From Marasmius tenuissimus (Eukaryota > Basidiomycota > Agaricomycetes > Agaricales > Marasmiaceae), in contig JAQOTA010000053.1 in the NCBI GenBank assembly GCA_029532415.1, positions 248,001 to 312,000 on the forward strand: a DNA stretch of 64,000 nucleotides, read 5' to 3'. The notes beneath the pieces were generated by a model that had not been told where the DNA came from, did not search any database, and saw only the letters and a program-made list of their open reading frames with translations. Position numbers and translations under genes: made by a program. Positions within the stretch are counted from its first letter, which is position 1; the number at the start of each line of letters is the position of its first letter. Below are positions 10,847 through 21,600 of the stretch, piece after piece.

Positions 10847-13395
10847 GTTGGGGGTGAAGGTGAGGAAGCAGAGCATTTTGTGACTGCTTAAATAGTTGTT
10901 GAACTTCGCCGACTCATGGGGGTTTCTTCTCAGGGGTGAGGCCTTTCTGTGTTGGAGCTATTGGGATCTGGAGTCTGCCATCGCGTCATGAGCATTGATC
11001 CTTTTCGAGAGGTTGCATCCAATCTACCGAGATAAAAGTGTGAATATCAGACAAAGAAGAACCAAAATGAGACGCACAGAACGATTGTCAAGAAGATGAC
11101 AAGTCGATTGACATGTACATGTAGAAGGTCGAGGTACATGGGCACCCTGGTCACCAGCCTATCCATCATGAGCTTTATAATATCTCATTTACATCCAAAG
11201 TACTGTGAGCAACGAGTGGGCCATATAGATCGGGAATAGTGGAGATAAACGCTGCAACTCACCGTCGTGGCTTTCTCATTCGATCAGGATGATTGGTTAA
11301 CGGCTAAGGATCTTGAAATGAAGTGACCTGGTTGGGACAACACAAATCAGCACAGGTCTGAATGGAGGATATTCTAAGCGAACGGTAAGGAACTGAGAGT
11401 CAAGACTATCGAACTCCAATAGAGCATCACATCACAGTGCAGAGGGTGGCATCAAGCTCACTGTGGCAGCTGGCCTGATTCCCCAGTCTTTGCTGCATCG
11501 GTCAATCGATGACCTTACGCTTTTGTTTTGGTTTTCCCTTGTTGTATTCACGCAACTGTCCAAAGTGGTTTCCATTCTATCTAATTGTATTCTAAGCACT
11601 CTGTAGAGGGGGAGCCTACCTGGATCAGGGCTATCGCGACGTTTGTACATCCTGATCCAGGTGAGTCGCTCAATTCTTGAGCATCTTGAAGTAGATTATA
11701 GTAGAATACCATTGCAATGAATTCAGCAAGAAAGAGTGAGAATTAATACAGGCTGTAAGAACGGTAGACCGTAGGACGCCTCGATAAACGATGAACACAA
11801 GCATGTGTTCAACGTTGCCCTCGTGCCAAGTCCCGACAACCATTGACCTGAGAGCAGGGAGCTCCTACAACACTCGCAGTCAATATTGATGATTAGCTGC
11901 CAATCCCTCCTTCTACATGACTCGAGGCTATTTTTACATACATTTCTGCCGTGGTGCCTCAAAAAATTTGCTGATATGATGTCTTACTAGGGTTGAATTC
12001 GATAGAGTCCTACAGCTATTCAATCGGAAATCCACCGTTGCTCATGATTCATGAATGTAAATTTCCAGAGTAAGCTTCTCCTCAAAGAACCTGTTCTGAT
12101 CTCATGGTACCCTGCAGTTCTCAAGGTCGTGTTCGTGGCTCCCATTGGCACCCCAATGGATTCACATTAGATGATAACTACAGGTTCACCGTTCAGCGCA
12201 CTTACATGTCAACAGAACCTTTACTGACTTCATACCTTACAGGGTATACGAGAATCAAGATTACCGACGGAACATGGGAACATAGTGGGAAAAAGTGAAA
12301 GGAAGACTCATCGGAGACTGGAGACTGAGTAGATGAATTGAGGCCGGGACTCGAGTTAGGGCGGATGGATTTACGTTCACAGGAACAGTGGTGTAGCCTG
12401 TAGGACACCAATTCACCCAAATTATTGAAGCGTCAATCTACCCTCGCTTTCGATCGCTGGCTGGCTGGAATCGGGATCAAGTAATCGACAAAAGCCATAC
12501 TATCCGTTGGACCCTGTTGGTCGCGGCGCGTGGGAGTCGGGACTGGACCTCGAGGTTCTTGTTATCAACAGATTGAGTGTGTTGTGATGAATGAATAACT
12601 GGCGGAGACGTCCCCTTGAGGCTTTTGCCACGAGCCTAGTGGCATTGATCGCGATGCGCGTTATCACGTTGAAGCAATCAAACGGGGATTTCTGTTCAAG
12701 AAGACTTTGTGACAATCATTCCTGGTGAGCGATACACCGAATGAAGGTGGAATTTCGAATCACTGAACCAAAACTTTGCAAACAGAAAGCATCACGATTG
12801 AGTGACCAAACCAGGTCAGTTTTTGAAGATACATCGACCTGTCCTAGGTACTCAGCCTTGATATAGGATACCACAGATTATCATCACACTTGGCGTCTAG
12901 TACCTCCCTAAAAGCATGCTCCGTACGCGGTTACTCGGTAAGAATCTGTTCAAACTTCAACACCTTCCGGAGCTGGTGGGACGCGCTCGACGGTGACTCG
13001 TGGTGGCCCTGTTTTTTTTTGCTTTGTGGCAATGAAGAGCCGCCACTCATGCGCGTCGATTATCATGCAACTACCACTTATATGTTTCTATCAATCGCTT
13101 TCGAAGTTGTGGTTATCTCGATTCTCCGTACTGGTTCCATTTTACCTCTATCTCCTTGCTCATTCTGACACTCTGTTGCTTAGGTTGTTAAACTATACCT
13201 GTGACAAGAATATCCTTGGATAGGTCATCCCGAAACGGAAGGCGAACCAGCTTGGTTTCCGGGAACCCGAAGAAACTTGCAACCCAAAGAGTCAAGATGC
13301 GAAGTAGCATCCTTCAACCGCTTGCGTCCAGGAAGACTTAAAACTCTGGCTCACAGCAAACAGCCCTCCACAAGGACGCCCTTTCCTCTCCGAGC
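10847..13395. other. Gene-poor interval
   Basis: I find no frame with coding character, no RNA gene and no clear repeat array. Only short open frames on both strands are present. The right part must include the 5' flank and terminus of the hAT element, but I could not identify its inverted repeat. Confidence 0.5.
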
Positions 13396-16300
13396 ATGCC
13401 CCCAAAGGGTCAGCAGAACAAGGGCAAGGCCAAAGCTAAACCCAAACCCAAACCCAAAGAAGTCAGCAAACCAGCACAATCTGGTCCCACGCGTCAGTTC
13501 ACGTGGCAGCAGCAACAAATCTCTGGTAGGTTGTCCGTGCCTTTCAAGCGTATAGCTCTGACTCTCGCCGAAGATCCCGAAGACATAGAAGATGACCCTC
13601 CTCAAGCTGTGGCGGGTTCGTTCTCCTACAGATGACTTTCAATTGATAGAAACAACTCACCTTTGTTGGGTTAGGTCCGTCTCGACCCCATCCTCGTCCA
13701 AGAAAGCCTGGTCAGCCCGTTAACACTGTGCTGGCTGCTGAAGAACCTTCTCGCATTCAAAGCGAGCGAGGGGATGGTCAAGACTTTGAGCCTCGGGGAG
13801 TTAATCGTTCACAGGTCCCTGCACTCGATGAAGGTATGTGACAGATTCAATCCATCAATGTTTAACACTTTTCGGGACTTGTACTCATCTTATCTGGCAG
13901 ATTCAACTCTTCCCGAAGTCGTCCCCTTTGCAAGAACTTCGAAAGGTCTGTTTTATTGTCCTGAATCCTCATCCCTCGTCATTAGCTCATCTTGTTGCAG
14001 TTCCAACTAGTCGGCCCCCTTCTCGTGCAGGCTCTCGACAGCCCTCTCGTGCTAGCTTTCAACCGCCCTCTCGTGCCAGCTCTCGACCGCCCTCCCGTGC
14101 CAGCTCTCGCCAGCCTTTCCGAGAAATCAGTAAGCCTCTCTCTCTATCTCAATATGTCCTTCATGTTGAGCACTTGTTAGGCGAGAGTCTTGCTTCTCTT
14201 TGTCTCGGTGGCCCGAAAGAACACCACGAAATATCCTGTCAAGGAGGTCAAGGTGTGTCCTAACCTTCCCAATCCTTATGCCTGGTCAAATGTTCATCCT
14301 GTTTCAGTGCCAACTACTTGACCCCCTTCTCGTGCCTCCTCTCATTGTTCGCGGAGTATTGGTGAGTTTCTCTCTGTTGCGGTACGTCTTTGTACTCAAT
14401 GCTTACTGGTAGGCGTCTTTGATCCCGATGAAATTGCCTACAAGAGCACCGCCTCTCATGAATATCACTGGGCTGAAAGTGACCGTGAACTCCGGGATGG
14501 CTTCAACCCCCCTGGTGATGAAGAAGACGAGGGTGATGATGCCCACAGCTTCAACCACGGTCGAAGTCAGTCAGGAGCCTCTCGTTGGGATGACTCCGCC
14601 AAACGGGGTCGAACCCAAACTCAAAGTTGGGACCACAGCTCTGCTGATAGCTGACGTGAAACTGGTAGTGATCTTGACAATGAGGAGGAGGATGATGGCG
14701 AGCACAATGGTAGGGATGATGGTGAGAATGATGGTGAGAATGATGGTGAGAATGATGGTGAGGCCGATGGTGAGGACGACAATGAGGACGACATTGCACC
14801 TGGAGCTGATGGTGTCAAGAGTCCGGTACATCAAGCAAAATGTACGTCTCAATCTCAATGATATATAACTTCTATGTACTCAGGAACTTGTTGCTTACAG
14901 CGACCCGGAGATCGACCCGAGTGACTTCTCCAGCAAAATCCCGGTATCCCACAACAATCATCGGTATCGACGCTCCCCAACAAAAAAAAGGAAAGGAGAA
15001 GAAAGGAAAGGAGAAGGGTTCGTTCACTTTGTTTTCACTTAATGCTTCATGAACTTACCCTCGAGGCTAGCTGCACCTAGAGCTCAACTGCAGGTGATCA
15101 ACAACTTCTCCACACCGAAACCTTGTCGGACAACCCTCAGCAGAAGGACTGTTCTGGGTAAGCTTCCCCTGATTATAAACGCCGTAGTATTACTAACACT
15201 CCCTCAGGCGTTGGGTTCAACACCGAGTCGGAGGACGGGCTAGTGAGAGACATTAGAGAGTTTGAGGTGATGGGGCAGTTCCCAGACCAGGACGATCAGG
15301 AAGCAACACCTCGTCCTTCCGCTTCAGGTTCTCGTTCTCACAACATTCAAGGACGACGGAACCTGCCGACTGCAACCCGATCAAGAGAGGAGGAGTTCTC
15401 CCCTATGTCTGACGACGACACCAACAGACAAGTTCGGACCACTACTACAGCGGGCAGAAGAACCACAGGAGGTGCGAGAGTCAGACTATCGCAAGCTCCC
15501 CTTCGTACTCCTGTTTGTCATGTCGGTGGGGCACGGCTTCCGAACCTCCCTCCGAAGCGAGTTGTTGGGTCCCAACTGGCCAAAGAAGACTCTCGGAAAG
15601 CAAAAGATGTCCACACCTTTTTCACGCCAGATCCCGCAAACGCAGAGAAACGTATCTGCAAATTTTGTTTGTAAGTGCCCTATCTTAGGCTAGTAAAGTC
15701 TTTATAACTGAGTACTTTTTCAGGGAGCAAGTAGAAGCGGGCGAGATATCCACACCTGTCTCATATTGGGTATCAACAGCGACAGGATCCGTTCGAAAGC
15801 ACCTTGCAAAACACTTGCCAGCCTGGGTCAAGGCTTGCGACTGAATGAAGATCAAGATCATTGGTCCGGAGGGCAAGAGAGCAGAGGAATACCACAAGTC
15901 AAACAACCTACCGCTGACGGGGGCCCTGCGGGAGGACTTCTCGAATAGGCTGCTCCTAGACTACATTATGGAGCTTATTGTAGCGGAAGACTTGGTAAGT
16001 TGTGTTTAGTCCTCTTGTAATGCGTCGTCTGACGTCCTATTCTTCAGCCTATACGCCTTGTCGACTCGGAGTTCTTTCACAAGGTCGTACTTCTCCTTCG
16101 CGAGTCTCTGGACAACAAGGATATAGTCCACTGAACAACCCTTCACGACTATATCATGGAAACGTGGCTTATATATATGCACAAGATCAAGGATGATCTC
16201 AAGGTCCGTATGTCTATTCATAACTTGTATATTTCAAGCTGACTGTTGCCCCAGAATGCACTCAGGACCGTATCGTTCACAACTGATGGATGGTCGGATA

Positions 16301-17173
16301 CGACGATCTTTCCCTTCATCGCTGTTACGGCCCATTGGGTCGAGCGCGAGAGCAACAGCCCAGACCCTGGCCTCAGAATGAGGGCGGCGGTCATCAGTTT
16401 CTATGGGCTTCCCATTAGCCACACTGGCACGCACCTAGCCCACGCCTTGGCGAACATTCTTGAACGAGTTGAAGTAATAGACAACGTATGTTGTCCCTTC
16501 TAAGTTCTACGTCTTTCGGACATTCCTGACACTTTCACAGATCGGCTATATCACCCTGGACAATGCTTCCAATAATAATGTTATGTTGAAGGATCTGGAA
16601 ACTATTGTTGGCCGGTGCAGGTTCAATGCAAAGGAAAATCACATCTGGTAAGTCCCAGACTCCGATCTCTCTGTTCACAGCCGGTAGTTGGCTATTGCTC
16701 ACCATTGTTCGTAGATGCTTCCCTCATGTGATGAACCTTGGGTGCCATGCAGTGGTGGAGACAGTGAATAGGTTCCAGCTGAACCAAATATACGCGAACA
16801 ACGACAAGCTGGATGAGTTAGCGACGGAGGGTCTCATTACGCGCTGTCGGACGTTGATTCGTCAGGTATGTACTTGCATCCCGATTCCTGAGAAATTTTC
16901 GAAATAATCATATTGTTGGAGGTTCGGAGTTCTTCTATGCGATTGGCGGACTTCGCAGCCATGGTCCTGAAGGAGCTTTCGAAGCCCCTACAGCTTCTTC
17001 GGGATGTTAAGAGCCGCTGGTCGTTCACCTACTTGATGTTGAAGGGACTTGTATACCTGAAGGATGTACGTGATTCCGCTGGCCTCCACTCAGTTAAACC
17101 TCTGATCTTTGCCTCATAATACAGGTGGTTGACAATTTCACGCAGAAACACAGCATCCAGGAATTACACGAAG
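13396..17173 (+). pseudogene. hAT transposase gene, 5' part
   Basis: Many small exons. It starts MPPKGQQNKGKAKAK, followed by an arginine/serine/proline repeat region (PPSRASSR-type units, 13995-14130, with a second related exon at 14308-14370), an acidic DGEN-repeat exon (14413-14840), and a BED-type zinc finger (CKFC, then HLAKHLPAW; 15650-15840). The catalytic region follows: TVSFTTDGWSDTTIFPFIAV, VTAHW, GLPISHTGTHLAHALANIL, IGYITLDNASNN, CFPHVMNLGCHAVV and RDVKSRWSFTYLML. These are typical of hAT transposases, which cut and paste their own element. In-frame TGA codons at 14319-14321, 14652-14654, 15842-15844 and 16132-16134 make it dead. It stops at 17173, where the first copia element entered within HEADW. 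Confidence 0.85.
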
Positions 17174-17432
17174 TGTTGAATCCGGACTACCGGATATATG
17201 GACCATTGTATCGGGCCGCATATATGCTTCAATCGTTTCACTATGATCTATGCTATTCCTAGTCACTCCTGTTATAGAAGATACAGCCACCTCTGTATAG
17301 TATATAAGTAGCTCTGTATCTACATGCAATACCAGTACTTTTTACTACTCTCGTTGCTGCCTCTAAGCCTATCTCCAGGTGAGCTAGTCTGTCCCATGCT
17401 GCCACTGCGTGGGCAGGACCTCTGCCTCAACA
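17174..17432 (+). repeat. 5' LTR of copia element A
   Basis: 259 bp, starts TGTTG and ends CAACA. It contains a TATA-like tagtatataagtag block near 17300 that could serve as its promoter. I see no mismatch with the 3' LTR. Confidence 0.95.
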
Positions 17433-17447
17433 GGTTATGGGCCCCGG
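17433..17447 (+). promoter_or_regulatory. Primer binding site of copia element A
   Basis: GGTTATGGGCCCCGG directly follows the LTR. TTATGGGCCC matches the known Drosophila copia primer site, which pairs with the anticodon-arm end of a cut initiator-methionine tRNA half rather than with the tRNA 3' end. Element B has the same site. Confidence 0.65.
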
Positions 17448-17607
17448 TGCCCTGTCGATGTGCCCTGCGATGGCAGCTCTCTAGGATGTGCACCTTTATT
17501 GTGTGCTGCCTATGATGATGCGCTATTGTGGTCGTTGCACTCGATGACCATCGTGACTGCTTAATCGCTGTCATGATGGGCAGACCGTTAACACTGGTTC
17601 TGGACCT

Positions 17608-17973
17608 GTGAAGTCGACATCTTCATTGATGTTTGACGATGGTGGACTGTGTCCTCAACAACGATCGATGGCTATCGCCGTTGACCGTGCAGTGATTTCT
17701 TTTATCATTGCCTATGATGATGAACCTATGCTGATCGTTGTTTTATTACTCCAGATCGCTATGGCTCCTGTTATGTCTACCCTTATCCCCACTGTTGAAG
17801 TCTTCAGCGGTGTCAACTGGCGCAAGTGGTCCAAGGGTCTTGGTACCTATGCGATGATCAACGAGTTCTACGACCATTACACCAACGACGATCCTGAACC
17901 TACTGAACCTGATAAACCTAAAGAACCAGCAGAACCCAAGCCAACTACTCGCACTGTCACTGTTGCTTGTTAG
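17608..17973 (+). CDS. Gag N-terminal piece of copia element A
   Basis: The open frame contains ATG at 17761 followed by IPTVEVFSGVNWRKWSKGLG and a proline/glutamate-rich end (EPTEPDKPKEPAEPK). The F-x-G-x-N-W start is typical of copia Gag (UBN2-like), and the residues that should follow it are found only at the start of the next frame, at 18688. So Gag appears split by a 0.7-kb stretch; these two pieces may be joined by splicing. Stop TAG at 17971-17973. Confidence 0.6.
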   Translation: MKSTSSLMFDDGGLCPQQRSMAIAVDRAVISFIIAYDDEPMLIVVLLLQIAMAPVMSTLIPTVEVFSGVNWRKWSKGLGTYAMINEFYDHYTNDDPEPTEPDKPKEPAEPKPTTRTVTVAC

Positions 17974-18687
17974 GATCGTGCGGATCGGATAGGGATAAGA
18001 TAAGATATAGGATTTTATATGCTGTCGGATAGATGGATAGGAAAGAGATATGATGAAGGAGTGTGGGAGCAACGAATCTAGAGCAGACAGTAGCTGAAGG
18101 TTTCGCCAACAGCACCATGAACTGAGCTGTCCTTCTACTAGACTAAGAGGACAAGTTGCGAGAGAGAAGGAAAGACATAATAGAGAAGTATCCAGGTTGA
18201 TCCTGGTTGAAACCTGGTTGATTTCGAGTCTTAAGATACAGGATAGAAGTATAGAGCTTATATAGGGTTATAGTAAATGAATGAATGATAAGTGAGTCAA
18301 GTGCGGGAAAGGCTGATGTATCATATGGAAGTCAAACACGGGGAGAAATGTACCGGAAGGGAAATGAACCGGAAATGAATAAGTGCGTGATGGAATGAAG
18401 AATAGAATAGAATAAGTGAGCGTGGGAATATCTCGGAAGTCGGAGATAAGTAAGTCAGAATAAGTCAGAATAAGATGGAAAGGGTCCCGGAAGCGGAGGC
18501 GGAAGTGGCGGAGGTTCCGGGGATGGACTTGGTGTGAGAGACCGAAGTGCGAAAGTGAAGGTTGAGTGCCGGGGATGGAATAGTGTTGGAATGGACTAGA
18601 ATAATAGCCCGGAAGTACCCGGAATGGGTCTGGAAGTGATGTGACTAGCCAAGCGTGATGTGACCAGGTGAGATAGACCAGGGTAAG
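17974..18687 (+). other. Frame-free spacer inside gag of copia element A
   Basis: About 714 bp, G/A-rich, with no plus-strand open frame that resembles Gag. It contains repeated small phrases (ataagtcagaataag, cctggttgat). The candidate 3' splice site GGTAAG|ATG at its right end and a weak GTTGCT or GTTAGG donor on the left would allow an intron, but none matches the usual GTNNGT pattern. It could also be an insertion carried by this family. Confidence 0.45.
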
Positions 18688-21600
18688 ATGCATGGATGTA
18701 ACATTGCTGCTACAACTACAACTGAAGCGACTACACGCACGGAGACGGTCTCTCCTACCGACGCTCAGATGCAGCAGTATGCTAGAGACCTGGAGCAGTA
18801 TGCTAACGCTTTGGAGAGGTATGAGAAGGAGGTTCTCAGGTATGAGAAGGATAATCGACGTTGGAAGAAGTATGAATTCAAAGCCATGGGTGCACTACGT
18901 GCCACCACCACCATTGCCGTGCAGAGTATTATCGAGGATGATGATACGGCTTGGGGTGCTTGGGAGAAGATCAAGGCTCGTTATGGTCAACAGACTTCTG
19001 TGTCTGTTTGGGCTGACTTCAAGTCGGTCATGGAGTTTCGTTTGTCCGGTGGTAACCCCGTTCCCGAGATTGCTAAACTCGAACTCCTATTCGGCCAGCT
19101 CACTGAAGCTCAGATCGATCTTCCTACCCTCGTTAGAGCCATGCTCCTCCTCTCGATCATTCCACAGTCATGGGCCAACGCTCGTGAATTTGCTACCAAT
19201 GGTAACTCGCCAGCTGAACTTACTTTCGAAGTGGCTCGTGATGCCGTCATTAACCACTACGAATCCCGCAAACCCGCTCCTCTCGCGTCGCGCATTTCTT
19301 CTGTCAAGAAGAAGGACAAGGACCCGAAGTTTAACCAACAGTCTAATCCTCCTTCGTCTTCGTCTAACAATAACAACCAATCTAAGAACGACAACGACCA
19401 GAAGAAGAATAACCGACGTGGCAGGAAGAAGAAGGGTGATTATCAGGACAACAAGGGTGACTCCTCTCACAAGGGTCATTCTCATATCGCGTCCCTCTCT
19501 CATTTGTCCATCTCCTCACCCCCCATCGTTCCTGATACTCCATCTGTCGTACATCCCGCGGACCGATCCCGGGATCCACTCCACATGCAGCGTTTCTCCG
19601 GTGCTACCTCTGGTGGTACTGTTTTTGAGAATGCTCAGGCTGCTCGCAGTCTTGCCGATCGTCTTGGTGTTCCCAAGTATGCCCACGTCCTTGAACCTAT
19701 GGAACAGGGATATGCGGCTGCTTCCTCTTCCTCCCTCAAGCATCGTATTGATGGTCCCTTCTCCACTGCTCCACCTGCAAAGCGTGCTCAGAGCGTCGAG
19801 AAGGTTTACGACCTCTATGATTCTTTCTATGAGGACTCCGACTCTGAGCGTGAGGATCGTATTGCGTTGAACACTGTAAACGATTCTTTGCGTACAGAGA
19901 TTGCGAGTGGAAGTGCCATGGACGTTGACAGCGAGATCGCAGATGCCGCTGGTTTTTCCGACGATGTTGAGTACGATTCAGTCTCCATCGGATCTGAGGA
20001 ATCTGACGATGACAGGCAAGTGCCTTATCTCAGTCTTTCTTCTAACACTGATACGAACCTACAGTGCGCCGCTTTATTAGCCGCTTCTAAACGTAGTAGT
20101 TCAGATATCGTGTCCCGTATGAAATTTGCGCAATTTATTGGTGATCACTTTGCCACATGTGCCAATTGTAAGGGAAAGAAGGCGACTGGAAACTCGCAAG
20201 AGTGGATCGTCGATTCAGGTGCTTCATCGCACTTTACTTATGATCTCGAAGATTTTGCTGAGTACGAACCCATGAACAATGGACCGCAGCTAAACACTGC
20301 ACAGAAGGACAACCCTATCCAAATCAAGGGGAAAGGGACTGTATTCATCTCCCATTCTGTTGAAGGATCTGACGGTCGTATGGAGGAACGCATCACGCAA
20401 CTCTATCCTGTCTATTATGTTCCGCTTCTGTCAATTCGACTTCTCTCGCTTGGAGAATTCTTGCAAGGTGGTCTGCAAGTACGCGGATCGTCTAGCAAAT
20501 TGGCTTTTTATCAAAAGGGTCGACGCCAGTCATTGGTATCTTACCCACTCATGCCTGGTCAAACCATTTATTGGGTTAGCTCACAGAAAGCCTCTGCTCG
20601 TAGCTTGATGGCCAAGTCAACGATGGATAAAGTTGACTACAAGGTTCTACACAGACGTTTCGGACATTGTTCAGACAAGGCTCTGGATAAAGCTCGGAAG
20701 CATACTAAGAACTTCCCGGAATTCGACCGAAAACCGAAGAAAACCCGGTTATGCCGAGGATGTGCAGAAGGAAAAATGCACTCCAGATCGTTCCCTGACT
20801 CTACTACCCGTGCCTCGAAACCCTTCAAAAAAATCCACTCCGACCTCAAACAATTCCCCACTGAGTCGTACCACAAATACAAATGGTATATGTCGTTTGT
20901 CGACGACTGTACTTCACATGGCTGGACAATGCTCATGCGACGTAAATCTGACTCAGTCAAGATGCTCCGTGACTTTATTGCTATGGTGAAGGTACAATTC
21001 GGTGTTGAAATTAAGGAATGGATGTCCGATGGAGGGGGAGAGTACAAATCGGATGCCTTCGATGATGTACTAAAGGAGCACGGTATCAAAATTCTGACCA
21101 GCATTCCATATACGCCGGAACAGAATGGTCGTGCAGAACGTTTCAATCGGACCATTGTTGAGAAAGCTCAAGCTCTTCGCTTTGATGCTTGTCTTCCACC
21201 TTCTTGGTGGGAATTCTGTGTGTTGCACGCTGTTGCACTTCACAATCGGACGCCGTCCCAGCGTTTACGTTGGTTGACCCCGCATGAGAAGTTGCATGGC
21301 AGTGCACCTGATGTTTCGGATCTTCGAGTCTTCGGATGTGCAGCGTATGCGTTTATTCCGGAAAAGCGTCGAGTTAACAAGTTATCTCCGCATTCGGAAC
21401 TGATGACCTTTATCGGTTTTCAGGAAGGCATGAAAGGATATGTCTTCATGAAGATGTCCAATAATGCTATCTTCAAAAGCGCTACTGCTCTGTTCGATGA
21501 AAACTTGTTCCCGAAGTGTTCTGATAAGAAACCGCGTGGCTTTACCCCGGTGGGTGAAATCCCTGAAATACCGCCGGTATTGGGTGAAAATCCCAACTTC

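Noticed and set aside
18692..19870. 392-codon frame overlapping the start of the copia A polyprotein
   Set aside because: Leucine/arginine/serine-rich shadow of gag in another frame; no Gag or Pol motif.
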